DNA of 47,957 nt from CAZNDN01 sp964571815 (GCA_964571815.1 CAZNDN010000018.1:1-47957), one strand, 5' to 3'. Numbered from the stretch's first letter, positions 25,879 to 35,020 are shown. Numbers and translations: made by a program. Notes: generated by a model from the letters alone, not told the origin.

Positions 25879-26844
25879 ATGAGCGAGCAATTTCCACAGG
25901 AACAAGCCCGTCGATGGGCCCCGCCCCGGGACCCGCCGCCCGACATCACGGGCGCCGGTTTCCATGTAGGCACTTCGGGTTATTACTTCGACGACTGGCT
26001 CGGCCGGTTCAACCCGCCGCGGGTAACGGGCAGGGCCCGCGAGCGGCTTTCGCCCGCCGAGCGAGCCGACCAGGATCGCCTGAGATTCTACCAGAAGTAC
26101 TTCTCTTTTGTTGAGATCAACAACACGTTCTACCGCGAGCCGCTGCGAAGTTATTTCATGGATATCGAGGGGCGCAGCAAGGAGCGGATGGTGTATGCGG
26201 TCAAGGTGCACAAGGATATCTCCCACAGCAGGCGGCCGGACAGCGAAAAGGGCAAAGAGCTTATGGCGCGCCACGTTGCGGCGGTGGGCCCGCTGGTGGA
26301 AACCGGCCGGTTCTTCAGTTTTCTGATCCAGCTCGACGATCGCGTGTATCGCACGCCGGAATTTCTGGACTATCTTCTGGCTACGGCTTCGGTGGCGGTC
26401 AAGCAGCGGCTCGACGTCCATATCGAGTTCCGTCACCGAAGCTGGCATCAGCGCTACACGCTTCAGCGGCTCAAGGACCACGGCGTGGGTATCTGCAATA
26501 CCGATATCCCGCCCCTGCCGCATGCTTTTCCACTGAAAGCGTATGCCACCACCGACAAGGGCTATGTCCGCTACAGCGGCAGGAACCTCCGCAACTGGTA
26601 CCCTCCCCGGGGCGCGAAGCGGACGGCGAGGGAGCGACTGGCTTCCCGAAACGCGCGATACGATTATTTTTATTCTGAGGAAGATGTCCGGCGTCACACG
26701 GCCGATCAACGTGCGCTGGCTTCCAAGACATCGAGTGTGGCAATCGCCTACAACAATCACTATCAGACCCAGGCCGTGCGGAATGCGCTGGAGAATATCC
26801 GAATGCTTTCCGAGAAGCTGCGCCGCGAGACAAACGAGCCGTGA
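25879..26844 (+). CDS. DUF72 (YecE-like) TIM-barrel protein
   Basis: 321 aa from ATG 25879, chosen for GGAAGG five bases upstream; an ATG at 25774 that overlaps the imuB stop is in frame and could be used instead. The core has the DUF72 hallmarks: FHVGTSGYYFDDWLGRF near the start, the FVEINNTFYREP strand, YAVKVHKDISHSRR, IEFRHRSWHQ, and TDKGYVRYSGRN. The biochemical role of DUF72 is not established. The gene ends in GTGA, overlapping the start of the helicase, and follows imuB in the same direction, so it is part of the SOS mutagenesis operon. DUF72 genes near DNA-repair genes have been seen before, but this coupling is notable. Confidence 0.85.
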   Translation: MSEQFPQEQARRWAPPRDPPPDITGAGFHVGTSGYYFDDWLGRFNPPRVTGRARERLSPAERADQDRLRFYQKYFSFVEINNTFYREPLRSYFMDIEGRSKERMVYAVKVHKDISHSRRPDSEKGKELMARHVAAVGPLVETGRFFSFLIQLDDRVYRTPEFLDYLLATASVAVKQRLDVHIEFRHRSWHQRYTLQRLKDHGVGICNTDIPPLPHAFPLKAYATTDKGYVRYSGRNLRNWYPPRGAKRTARERLASRNARYDYFYSEEDVRRHTADQRALASKTSSVAIAYNNHYQTQAVRNALENIRMLSEKLRRETNEP

Positions 26845-28886
26845 ATAGTAGCGAAACCGCCCTCAAGGGAATCGATCAGCTCAATCCGGACCAGCATCGC
26901 GCCGTCACCCAGGATGAGGGAGCGGTGCTGGTTGTCGCGGGGGCCGGAAGCGGCAAGACGCGCACCCTGGCCTACCGTGTAGCGTATCTGATCGAAAAGG
27001 GCGTTGCTCCCGAACGTATCCTCCTGTTGACTTTCACCCGCCGGGCCGCCCGGGAAATGCTCAGCCGCGCCCGCGCCGCGGCCTCCACCGACGCGCGGAC
27101 CATCGCGCGCGTATGGGGAGGCACGTTCCACGCCACAGCCAACCGTCTGCTTCGTATCTACGCGAAAACCGCCGGTCTTTCGCCGGATTTCACGATAATG
27201 GACCAGTCCGATTCACAGGATCTGATCAACGTAATCCGCCACGAGATGTCGCTTTCGACCAAAGAGGCCCGGTTCCCGCGCAAGAGTACCTGCCTGGCGG
27301 TCTACTCACGCCGTGTCAACGGGGGAGAGCCGCTTGACGCCGTCCTCAAACGCTACTTTCCCTGGTGCGAAAGGTGGAAGGACGAGCTTACCGAGCTGTT
27401 CAAACGCTATGTGGACCGCAAGCAGGCCCATAGCGTACTCGATTACGACGATCTGCTGCTGTATTGGCAGTGGCTCCTGGAACAGGACAAGGTGGCGGAG
27501 TCGATGTGCGGAAGGTTTGATCATATTCTGGTTGATGAGTATCAGGATACCAATAGAGTGCAGGCGGCGATACTGCGCGGGATGCGCAGGAGCAACCCCA
27601 CTATCATGGCCGTGGGTGACGATGCTCAGAGTATCTACGGATTCCGCAGCGCGACGGTGCGTAACATGCTGGATTTCCCCACCATGTTTCCGGGCTGCCG
27701 GGTGGTGACGCTGGAGCAGAACTATCGATCGGTCACACCGATTCTCACGACCACCAACCGTGTCATCGAGCAGGCGCGAGGCCGGTATTCAAAGGAGTTG
27801 TGGTCGACACGCGGGGAGGGTAGTCGGCCGCAGCTTGTTACCTGCGGCGATGAAGACGAGCAGGACGACATGGTGGTCCGCACGATTCTTCGGCACTACG
27901 AAGAGGGAGTGCCCTTGCGGAAGCAGGCCGTGCTGTTCCGCGCGGCATGGCATTCCAATTCTCTGGAACTCGCCCTTGCGCAGAGAAACATACCGTACCG
28001 CAAATACGGCGGCCTTCGTTTCCTGGAGGCGGCCCATATCAAGGATCTGGTTGCCTTTCTGAAGATTGCCGAGAACCCGCGGGACAAGATTGCCTGGTTC
28101 CGCGTTCTCGAGCTGCTCAGCGGCGTGGGACCGGTCACGGCCGCATCCGCGTTTGCGCATCTTGAGCAACACGCGTTCGACCCCTCGTCTCTTGACTCCT
28201 TCGCCGCGCCCTCATCGGCCCGCGACGAACTTGCCGGATTGGCCCGCCTGCAGGAGGACCTCCTGCGCGCGGGCCGCGAGTCGCCGTCTCTGCAGATCGA
28301 GCGAATTCACCGATTCTACCGGCCCGTGCTCAAGCGAACCTACGAGAACCCCGAGGCACGCGACAACGATATCGTGCATCTGGCCGAGCTGGCCCGGAAG
28401 TATCGCAGCAGGAAGAGCTTCCTGACCGAGATCGTACTCGACCCGCCCGTGTCGACGGGCGACCTGGCGGGAGCGCCCTCCCGCGATGAAGACTGGCTGG
28501 TGCTTTCTACGATCCATTCGGCAAAGGGCGGCGAGTGGGATGCGGTGTATGTAATCCACGCCGCCGACGGCTGCCTGCCCTCGGACATGTCAACCGGCAG
28601 CGAAGAAGAAATCGAAGAAGAGCTTCGGCTGACATACGTAGCCATGACCCGCGCCCGGGATTTTCTGTACGTGCTGTGGCCCATGCGCTACTACCACAGG
28701 AAGGGCGGGATGTCCGACAGTCACAGCTATGCGCAGTGCTCTCGTTTTTTCACGCCACGCGTAGTCGAGACCATGGAACAAACAGTACTCTGCGAGGCCG
28801 AAACTACGGATCCTGCCGAGGAGACCTCCGAACCCGACTCTGCCACGCAGACCCTGCGGGATCGCCTGAAGAGCTTCTGGGATTAG
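26841..28886 (+). CDS. UvrD/PcrA-type superfamily 1A DNA helicase
   Basis: 681 aa, GTG start overlapping the DUF72 stop (GTGA, 26841-26844). SF1A motifs occur in order: Q motif LNPDQHRAV (14-22), Walker A AGAGSGKT (33-40), LLTFTRRAAREM, Walker B DEYQDTN (about 231), GDDAQSIYGFR, LEQNYRS, the STIHSAKGGEWDAV motif V and LTYVAMTRAR motif VI. It is close in size to UvrD/PcrA/Rep and should unwind DNA 3' to 5'. In this operon it could remove RecA or blocked intermediates before or after translesion synthesis. The C terminus after 640 is short and acidic and lacks the usual Tudor-like tail. It may be an extra copy specialised for the cassette. Confidence 0.92.
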   Translation: MNSSETALKGIDQLNPDQHRAVTQDEGAVLVVAGAGSGKTRTLAYRVAYLIEKGVAPERILLLTFTRRAAREMLSRARAAASTDARTIARVWGGTFHATANRLLRIYAKTAGLSPDFTIMDQSDSQDLINVIRHEMSLSTKEARFPRKSTCLAVYSRRVNGGEPLDAVLKRYFPWCERWKDELTELFKRYVDRKQAHSVLDYDDLLLYWQWLLEQDKVAESMCGRFDHILVDEYQDTNRVQAAILRGMRRSNPTIMAVGDDAQSIYGFRSATVRNMLDFPTMFPGCRVVTLEQNYRSVTPILTTTNRVIEQARGRYSKELWSTRGEGSRPQLVTCGDEDEQDDMVVRTILRHYEEGVPLRKQAVLFRAAWHSNSLELALAQRNIPYRKYGGLRFLEAAHIKDLVAFLKIAENPRDKIAWFRVLELLSGVGPVTAASAFAHLEQHAFDPSSLDSFAAPSSARDELAGLARLQEDLLRAGRESPSLQIERIHRFYRPVLKRTYENPEARDNDIVHLAELARKYRSRKSFLTEIVLDPPVSTGDLAGAPSRDEDWLVLSTIHSAKGGEWDAVYVIHAADGCLPSDMSTGSEEEIEEELRLTYVAMTRARDFLYVLWPMRYYHRKGGMSDSHSYAQCSRFFTPRVVETMEQTVLCEAETTDPAEETSEPDSATQTLRDRLKSFWD

Positions 28887-29011
28887 CGGTTTGTGCCGAC
28901 ACGGGACGTCAATTCCGGCCGCCGGCGACATGCTCCGTCAGCTCAAAACGGCAACGCCGATTCCGGTTTATTTTCCCTCATCCCGGTATGATTACAATGG
29001 AGGAAACCATC

Positions 29012-29257
29012 ATGAAGCGCCGGGGACGGAAAAGACGGACGGATGAGCTGCACCGCAGGATTATCCGAAGGGCAATCCGGAAGTACCACAGGGTTTTCCC
29101 CTGCCTGGGGAAAACATCGCTGGAGGAGTGCTTCACTCAGCAGGAAGGCAAGGTGTTTTTCTGGTTCAACACCGAAGACTGCGACACCCACGTGATCGTG
29201 GCCGACAGCTCAGCCGCATTCACCACTCCTTCGCCCCCCCGGCGTCCCGGAGCGTAA
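29012..29257 (+). CDS. Small basic hypothetical protein
   Basis: 81 aa from ATG 29012, which has a strong GGAGGA seven bases upstream; ATGs at 28988 and 28997 lie before this ribosome site. The first 30 residues are very basic and helical (MKRRGRKRRTDELHRRIIRRAIRKYHR). A beta-like segment follows (KVFFWFNTEDCDTHVIVAD) and the end is Pro/Ser-rich. No domain recognised. It may bind nucleic acid. It stands alone 125 bases after the helicase and converges with the STAS gene. Confidence 0.5.
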   Translation: MKRRGRKRRTDELHRRIIRRAIRKYHRVFPCLGKTSLEECFTQQEGKVFFWFNTEDCDTHVIVADSSAAFTTPSPPRRPGA

Positions 29258-29272
29258 CGCGTCCCGGACTCC

Positions 29273-29620
29273 TCATCGAACCTTCATCGGCGGCCCGCCG
29301 AGCTGCTCCACGGCGGCATAAATTTCTATCAGATCGGTCAGTCCCAGAATCCGGAGGGAACTGAGCACTGAGGCTTCGGGCTCGACTACCGCCAGGGCGC
29401 CCTTTCGCTTTGAAAGCCTCTTGTATGCTTCCACGAGCACCGAAATCACTTCCGTATCAAACGTGGAATCGGCGGTGAAGCCGATCGCCAGGCGATCAAT
29501 ACCTTGTTCCAGTATCTCGGTGACACGTTCGCGCAGTTCCCTGACATCGGAACCCCGCTCGATGTCTTCGTCGACATTCAACACACGATAGCCATTGAAA
29601 TAGTATGATTCGACACGCAT
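29273..29620 (-). CDS. STAS-domain protein (anti-sigma factor antagonist type)
   Basis: 115 aa. The layout is that of a single STAS domain like SpoIIAA/RsbV: beta strand YRVLNVDED, helix of about 26-41, strand RLAIGFTADSTFDTEVISVLVEAYKRLSKRKGALAVVEPEASVLSSLRILGLTDLIEI. The ADSTFDT loop is where the phosphorylated Ser of RsbV-like proteins lies (usual form D-S-[ST]-G). Such proteins release sigma factors or govern partner-switching enzymes. No anti-sigma kinase or sigma factor is next to it. It is flanked by a convergent small gene and a 361-base gap. Confidence 0.75.
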   Translation of the reverse strand: MRVESYYFNGYRVLNVDEDIERGSDVRELRERVTEILEQGIDRLAIGFTADSTFDTEVISVLVEAYKRLSKRKGALAVVEPEASVLSSLRILGLTDLIEIYAAVEQLGGPPMKVR

Positions 29621-29981
29621 AGATATCCACCCGGATTCCGAATCTCCGAATCAGGTCCGCCCGAGTATAGAATACCGTTATGGACAGTCGACTGACCAGG
29701 AGATTTTCCGGCGTGGCCGAAGCGGTCCGCGAATTCCCGTTCGGTCGCCGACCATGATATCGGGCGCGCGGGCCGGAGAGATTTATTTTCCCCGGTTGCG
29801 GGAGCAGGCTGCCGCCGGCTCACAAGGCGCTTCACCGGGAAACCCGGGGGTACTTCGGCCGGTGTTCGCGGAATACCCGTCACCCGGTTGTGCCTTGCCG
29901 TCCTTCCCCTGAGACGGGCTCACCCCGGCGGCTGTCACTTCCGAAAACTTTGAATGTGCACGATGCTCGAAAGGACCTATC
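29621..29981. other. Gene-free divergent region
   Basis: This stretch of 361 bases lies between the starts of the STAS gene and the DUF368 gene. I see no convincing gene, RNA or repeat. Near its end GAAAGGA (about 29968-29974) is the ribosome site of the DUF368 gene. It presumably holds two divergent promoters. Confidence 0.3.
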
Positions 29982-30914
29982 ATGCTGGCGCCACGGATAC
30001 GGAGTGCTCTGGGCATTTTTGCCCGCGGGTTGCTGATGGGATCGGCGGATGTTGTCCCCGGGGTATCCGGAGGCACGGTTGCCCTGATCACGGGGATCTA
30101 TGCCCGGCTTCTCAACGGCATCCGGTCGATAGGCCCGGCCACGGTGAGAGAGCTTCTGCGATTTCGATTCCGGAAAGCGTCTGAGACGGTAGACTGGATG
30201 CTTTTCGTGCCGCTGGCGGCCGGTATCGGGACGGCAATCGTCTCGCTTGCCGGTATTATTACGTGGCTTCTGGAAACGTATCCTTCGCAGATCAAGAGTC
30301 TGTTCATCGGCATGATCGCCGGCTCAGCCCTGGTGGTGGGAAGAAAGCTTCACTGGAGCCCGTGGATGGTACTGATGCTTGCCGGGGGCATTGGACTGGG
30401 CTTCGGTGTCGAGTACGCGATACCGACGGACGTCGCCCCCTCGCTTCCGTACCTCTTCCTGTGCGGCTGTATCAGCGTCTGCGCAATGCTGCTGCCGGGA
30501 ATCAGCGGCGCCTACATCCTCCTGCTGCTGGGACAGTACGAAGAAATCCTCACCGCCATTCACGCTCCGCTTGCCACGGGCCCCGACGGTCGCCTGCATC
30601 TTCTGGTCTTGATCGTGTTCGGCCTCGGGTGCCTTACGGGTCTGGCTACCTTCTCCCGGATTCTCGGCAGGCTGATCAGCCGATGGGAAGACTTCACGCT
30701 TGCGGCGCTTGTGGGGCTGATGCTCGGCTCGCTCAGAAAGCTGTGGGTAGGTCCGGCAGTTTCGGCATCGACCTCTCCGGCCGGTTTCGCAGCGTCGATT
30801 GCCGTATCGGCCGGTTTCATCGTGACGGGTTTCTTGATTGTTCTTGTGGTACACAAGAAAGCCGTCGGGCACACTCCTCCACAGGCACACACTTCGGCCG
30901 CCCCGCCGGCCTGA
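29982..30914 (+). CDS. DUF368 integral membrane protein
   Basis: 310 aa. The opening RGLLMGSADVVPGVSGGTVALITGIYARLLNGI is the DUF368 signature (G-x-A-D-x-V-P-G-V-S-G-G-T). A second P-G-x-S-G-[AS] repeat, MLLPGISGAYILLLLGQYEEIL, is seen near residue 170. About eight transmembrane helices alternate with short loops. DUF368 proteins have recently been linked to undecaprenyl-phosphate recycling (PopT group), alongside DedA proteins; applying this here is an inference by homology. ATG 29982 has AAAGGA upstream. It converges with the antiporter gene. Confidence 0.88.
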   Translation: MLAPRIRSALGIFARGLLMGSADVVPGVSGGTVALITGIYARLLNGIRSIGPATVRELLRFRFRKASETVDWMLFVPLAAGIGTAIVSLAGIITWLLETYPSQIKSLFIGMIAGSALVVGRKLHWSPWMVLMLAGGIGLGFGVEYAIPTDVAPSLPYLFLCGCISVCAMLLPGISGAYILLLLGQYEEILTAIHAPLATGPDGRLHLLVLIVFGLGCLTGLATFSRILGRLISRWEDFTLAALVGLMLGSLRKLWVGPAVSASTSPAGFAASIAVSAGFIVTGFLIVLVVHKKAVGHTPPQAHTSAAPPA

Positions 30915-30967
30915 GCCCCGACCGCGGCAGCGGACTTACCTGAGACCTGCGTAAATGGCTTGCCGGT

Positions 30968-31903
30968 TCACGCCCAGAGGAAGACCATATAGGCGGCATA
31001 GGTGAGCAGCAGGATTGCGCCCTCGATACGGTTGAGGGTGAACCCGGTCCGCAGGAAAGGGAACAACAGCGCGCTGAGAAACAGCATGATCCCGATGTCG
31101 ATTGCGCGCAGGTCCGGGACGCTGAAGGGGCAAATTGTGCCGGCAGTGCCCAGAACCAGACCGATGTTGAACACGTTGGAACCGACGATATTGCCGATTG
31201 CGATATCAGCTTCCTTTTTCAGCGCGGCCATGACGCTTGCGGCCAGCTCGGGGAGGCTCGTGCCCACGGCCACAATTGAGATACCGATGACGGTTTCGTT
31301 CACGCCGAAGAATCGGGCGATTTTTGCACCGGTGTCCACCGCCAGATTCGCACCGTAGAGAAGGGCAATGAGTCCGCCCGCAATGTAGAAGAGCAGCAGG
31401 GGCAATTTCCCGTGGCGGGTGAGGTCTTCACCGCTTTTAGCCTCCGCGGTTCGTTCGTAAAAGGAAAGCACGGCTGTTACCGTCAAGTAGCAGATAAACA
31501 GAAGCAGCAACACGACCGCTTCCATACGTGCGATACTCCTGTTCCACAGCATCACGCAGGCAATCGCCGAGATGAGCAGCATGAACGGCGTGTCGCGTCT
31601 GATAACCTTGAGGTGAACGCTGAGTGGAGTAATGAGGGCGGAAATTCCGAGAATGAGCGCGACGTTGGCGATGTTGGAACCGATAACGTTGCCCACGGTG
31701 ATTCCGGGATAGCCGGCCAGCGCGGACTTCACGCTCACAAACAGCTCCGGGGCGCTGGTGCCGAATGCGGCGACGGTCAGTCCGATAACGAGAGGACGCA
31801 CGCCCAGGCGCGCCGCAAGCGAGGAGCTTCCGCGGACGAAAAACTCCGCGCCCGCAGTCAGAAGGATAAGCCCGGCAATCAGCAGGCCAAACGTAAGCAG
31901 CAT
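30968..31903 (-). CDS. Calcium/cation antiporter, CaCA (YrbG/CaxA-like) family
   Basis: 311 aa from ATG 31903; a TTG at 31954 in frame would add a hydrophilic leader and is less likely. It shows the two inverted alpha repeats of Na+/Ca2+ exchangers: GTSAPELFVSVKSAL...GNVIGSNIANVALILG (first half) and GTSLPELAASVMAAL...GNIVGSNVFNIGLVLG (second half), each carrying the ion-binding Glu of the GTS-P-E motif. About ten transmembrane helices, with a charged loop in the middle (FYERTAEAKSGEDLTRHGK). It should exchange Ca2+ or another cation for Na+ or H+ across the inner membrane. Confidence 0.92.
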   Translation of the reverse strand: MLLTFGLLIAGLILLTAGAEFFVRGSSSLAARLGVRPLVIGLTVAAFGTSAPELFVSVKSALAGYPGITVGNVIGSNIANVALILGISALITPLSVHLKVIRRDTPFMLLISAIACVMLWNRSIARMEAVVLLLLFICYLTVTAVLSFYERTAEAKSGEDLTRHGKLPLLLFYIAGGLIALLYGANLAVDTGAKIARFFGVNETVIGISIVAVGTSLPELAASVMAALKKEADIAIGNIVGSNVFNIGLVLGTAGTICPFSVPDLRAIDIGIMLFLSALLFPFLRTGFTLNRIEGAILLLTYAAYMVFLWA

Positions 31904-32062
31904 CGGCCCATCCCGGAGAGAGCGCGACCACCGGCCGACGCCCGATTGCGCCAAAACGTCACCGCGTGTGGTCCGAACAAACGTGATAAAAATACATCAC
32001 ACGTGGACCGCCCCCCCGACCGCACGCACTCCTGTTCGCAATGCACACCCCGTTCAGGCCGC

Positions 32063-33694
32063 CTATACTGCAGCGCCTCTCTCGTCTTCCGGCCACGCTC
32101 CCCCGCGAAGACGTTTCTGGATCTCCCGGGCATCGAGCACAACAAGCGCGGCCATGTTTTCTATCACCGGGATTATCCGCGGGACAATGCAGGGGTCGTG
32201 TCTTCCCTCGATGGTGACGCTGACCGGATTCAGATCTTTGTCCACGGTTTTCTGCTCCCGGGCGATCGAAGGGGTGGGTTTCACCGCAATGCGGAGAACG
32301 ACGGGTTGGCCGGTGGAGATTCCTCCCAGAACTCCCCCGGCGTTGTTGGTAAGGTGACCGCCGGCGCCCATCCGGTCGTTTGCCTCGCTCCCCCTCAGGC
32401 GCGCCGCGGCAAAGCCGGCGCCGATCTCAATGCCTTTCACCGCGCCCAGGGTCATGATCCCCGCGGCAAGCCGTGCATCGAGCTTGCCGAAGACAGGATC
32501 GCCCAGACCGGGCGGCAGGCCGAGGATATCAAGCTGCACAATGCCCCCTACCGAGTCGGCGTTGTCGCGCGCATCCTCGATAGCGGCTACCATCCGTGGT
32601 GCGGCGTCTTCATCGGCGCACCGGACGAGATTCTTTTCGATAACTCCGTAGTCGATTCGGCCGGCCCTGACTCCGCCGATTTCCAGTGCATGCGCATACA
32701 GGCTCACGCCCCGCTCACCAAGGATTTTTTTGGCCACCGCACCAGCCGCCACGCGTCCGGCGGTCTCTCGACCCGACGACCGTCCGCCGCCGCGGTAGTC
32801 ACGGACACCGTACTTGCGGTAGAAGGTGAAGTCCGCATGACCCGGCCGGAACAGATTTTTGAGCGCTTCGTACTTGGAGGAATCGACGTCCCGGTTGTAG
32901 ACAATCATCCCCACGGGCGCCCCCGTAGTCCGTCCTTCGAAAAGGCCCGAGACGACATGGATCTTATCCTGCTCGCTCCGCGGTGTGGTGACGCTGCTCT
33001 GGCCCGGCTTGCGGCGGTCAAGCTCTTTCTGAATATCTTCCTCCGTAAGAGGAACGCCCGGCGGCACACCATCCAGCACGGCGCCGATTGCAGGGCCGTG
33101 GCTTTCCCCGAAGGTCGTCACGCGTATCAACTCGCCGAATGTGTTTGCCGAGGTGCATCGCACGGCCAGTTCCTCGGCCAGCAGCGCCTCGGCTTCCCCG
33201 GCCAGCTCGTGAGGCGACTTCACACCCGTGTCCAGTACGATATCGGCAAAACTTCCGTGAATTTCGTCCTTCACGGTAACGTCGTTGCGATACCATTTCA
33301 GAAAAACCGCCTTGCTGACTCCGCCGGAGTCGGCCACCCGGTATTGTACTCTCTCCACCAGAGTGTCCACTGGACACTTGCAGAAAATCACGATCGCGTT
33401 CTTCCGCAGTATTCTCCTGTTGCGTGGGCACATGAAGGTTGAGCCGCCGGTGATGATAATGGTCCAGTCGGCGTGGGAGACTTCCGCGACGGCCTCTTCT
33501 TCCAGGCCCCTGAAAGCCTCTTCCCCGTCGGAATCGAAAATCACCCTGCACGGTTTCCGCACCCCGTGTCGCTTTTCGTACATCTTCTCGATGACATCAT
33601 CCAGCTCGACACTGGGGATGTCCAGAACCTTCCGCAGCTCTTCACCGAAAGAACTCTTCCCCGAAGCCTTGGCGCCGACAATCACTATTCTCAC
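32063..33694 (-). CDS. aroC: Fused shikimate kinase - chorismate synthase
   Basis: 543 aa. Residues 1-175 form a shikimate-kinase-type P-loop domain: Walker A GAKASGKSS (7-15), ELDDVIEKMY with the substrate-binding Asp region, IFDSDGEEAFRGLEEEAV (the kinase IFxxxGExxFRxxE pattern) and GGSTFM in place of the usual GGG. Residues about 184-543 are a full-length chorismate synthase: FGESHG, HADFTFYRKYGVRDYRGGGRSSGRETAGRVAAGAVA, NAGGVLGGISTGQP and RHDPCIVPR. The fusion joins steps 5 and 7 of the shikimate pathway; step 6 (AroA) is not in the window. The usual chorismate synthase start is absorbed in the linker (RCTSANTFGELIRV), so the junction looks genuine and in frame. The kinase half could instead be specific for another substrate. 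Confidence 0.9.
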   Translation of the reverse strand: MRIVIVGAKASGKSSFGEELRKVLDIPSVELDDVIEKMYEKRHGVRKPCRVIFDSDGEEAFRGLEEEAVAEVSHADWTIIITGGSTFMCPRNRRILRKNAIVIFCKCPVDTLVERVQYRVADSGGVSKAVFLKWYRNDVTVKDEIHGSFADIVLDTGVKSPHELAGEAEALLAEELAVRCTSANTFGELIRVTTFGESHGPAIGAVLDGVPPGVPLTEEDIQKELDRRKPGQSSVTTPRSEQDKIHVVSGLFEGRTTGAPVGMIVYNRDVDSSKYEALKNLFRPGHADFTFYRKYGVRDYRGGGRSSGRETAGRVAAGAVAKKILGERGVSLYAHALEIGGVRAGRIDYGVIEKNLVRCADEDAAPRMVAAIEDARDNADSVGGIVQLDILGLPPGLGDPVFGKLDARLAAGIMTLGAVKGIEIGAGFAAARLRGSEANDRMGAGGHLTNNAGGVLGGISTGQPVVLRIAVKPTPSIAREQKTVDKDLNPVSVTIEGRHDPCIVPRIIPVIENMAALVVLDAREIQKRLRGGAWPEDERGAAV

Positions 33695-33868
33695 GATTCA
33701 ACCCTCACTTGAGTGTACTCTACGAACGAGTCGCAATGACCCGGCCGTGCTTCCCGACTATGTGCATTCGGAAATATACCTGATGCAGCCGCACCGACCG
33801 TGCCGCCGTTTCCGCTCTCCTCAACCGTCGTCCCGGGAATATTTCCTCCTGACCGAGGGACCCACCGT

Positions 33869-34459
33869 CTATGCTCCGAAATAATCATTCTCACGGCACT
33901 CCTTCAGCCGTTCCTCGACATATTCCCAAAGTACTTCGGAACCGTTCTTGATATGCTCATTGGTCGAGCGGACCTTCTCACCGGATACCCCGAGCTTTTT
34001 CCAGGCGTATCCCTGTGTCAGGTAGTTCTGGAATATGGGTTCCAGGCGATCCAGTGCCGCGGCGAATTTCGCCTCCGCCGATTCCCGCGCCTCAAACTCC
34101 TCCCACAGGGCCGCCATTTCATCCCGTTGATCATCGGGCAGGAGACCGAATATTCGCTGTGCAGCCTTGCGTTCAATCTGTCGTTTATCCGCTCTTGCGG
34201 TGCTGTCGTAGATCGCAATGTCACCGGCGTCGATTTCAACCAGATCGTGGATCAACACCATCTTCACGACCTTGAAAAGATCGAGCGATCCGGCATTGGC
34301 GTGTTCCGCAAGAACCATGGCCATGATCGACAGATGCCACGAATGCTCGGCGTCGTTTTCACGTCGAGAGCCGTCGAAGAGCCTGGTCCTCCTGAGAATC
34401 GCCTTGACTTTGTCGATCTCCACGATGAATGCCAGTTGCCTGGAGAGACGTTCGCTCAT
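33869..34459 (-). CDS. HD-domain phosphohydrolase, YfbR/HDDC2-like
   Basis: 196 aa from ATG 34459, which has AGGAG nine bases upstream (an in-frame start at 34528 is possible but lacks one). The metal-binding pattern is complete: ENDAEHSWHLSIMAMVLAEHA supplies the first His, LIHDLVEIDAGDIAIYD the HD pair, and DRLEPIFQNYLT the distal Asp. This arrangement is that of the HDDC2/YfbR 5'-deoxynucleotidase group, which dephosphorylates dNMPs. Substrate not proven. It stands between the aroKC fusion (same strand, 175 bases away) and the divergent flavodiiron gene. Confidence 0.85.
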   Translation of the reverse strand: MSERLSRQLAFIVEIDKVKAILRRTRLFDGSRRENDAEHSWHLSIMAMVLAEHANAGSLDLFKVVKMVLIHDLVEIDAGDIAIYDSTARADKRQIERKAAQRIFGLLPDDQRDEMAALWEEFEARESAEAKFAAALDRLEPIFQNYLTQGYAWKKLGVSGEKVRSTNEHIKNGSEVLWEYVEERLKECRENDYFGA

Positions 34460-35020
34460 TGCGCTAAGCTCCTGTGCGGTCTGCCGAGACCGTTGTTTGT
34501 TGCGGGGAGGGATTGTCACCGCCTTCAAGGGCGCGGATCAGATTGTTGTGTGCACGGGTCAGGGTTTCGGGCCGGTATGGGGAAAGTGCCGGCGTGTCGT
34601 GCCTGCCGCCGAGTCCCCCGGCACCCACCCACGCTCAAACATCTCGATGTACTCCGTCGACTTCGTGTCATCCGACAAGCCACGGACAAGACGGAATATC
34701 TCCGGCAACGCATCGAGGAACCCCGCTATTGAGGCGGATTGAGCGGCCACTCAGGTTTCCAGCCCACAAAATACATCGAAGAATCACCCCGAACCGCCAA
34801 CCGCCCCCCCCTTCGGGCACTTCCATACCGTATCCTTCGTGACCGGAAGGGTGTTGTCGATACCGTTTGCGTATCCTTCGCTTTGGATCAACTGCGCCTC
34901 CCGCTCTTCCGCTTCACATCCGAGCGCCGAGCCGCTTCCGCAGAAGCATATATTTTACCGTTGAGCGCCAGGCTCCGCCAGATGGCAACGGCGGCATTAC
35001 AGCAGACCGAGGAGGATACC
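34460..35020. other. Divergent intergenic region with one weak small frame
   Basis: Apart from the weak minus-strand frame listed separately, I see no gene. The plus-strand end holds the strong GGAGGA ribosome site (35010-35015) of the flavodiiron gene. No terminator or RNA gene was recognised. Confidence 0.3.
34559..34750 (-). CDS. Possible small protein upstream of the HD gene
   Basis: A 63-codon frame with GTG start, product including GFLDALPEIFRLVRGLSDD and YIEMFERGWVPGD. Its composition (balanced charged and hydrophobic residues, amphipathic helix) looks more protein-like than the other short frames nearby. The ribosome site is poor and there is no homology I recognise. It lies 100 bases upstream of the HD phosphohydrolase on the same strand. 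Confidence 0.25.
   Translation of the reverse strand: MAAQSASIAGFLDALPEIFRLVRGLSDDTKSTEYIEMFERGWVPGDSAAGTTRRHFPHTGPKP

Noticed and set aside
28535..29011. Plus-strand frame leading into the small basic protein gene
   Set aside because: It overlaps the end of the helicase gene in another frame; the ribosome site at 29000-29005 points to ATG 29012.
31412..33442. Long plus-strand open frame (about 676 codons)
   Set aside because: It runs across the start of the antiporter and most of the aroK-aroC fusion on the opposite strand; an artefact of high GC.
34739..35020. Upstream extension of the flavodiiron gene
   Set aside because: The strong GAGGAGG site before ATG 35021 and the normal family N terminus there exclude it.
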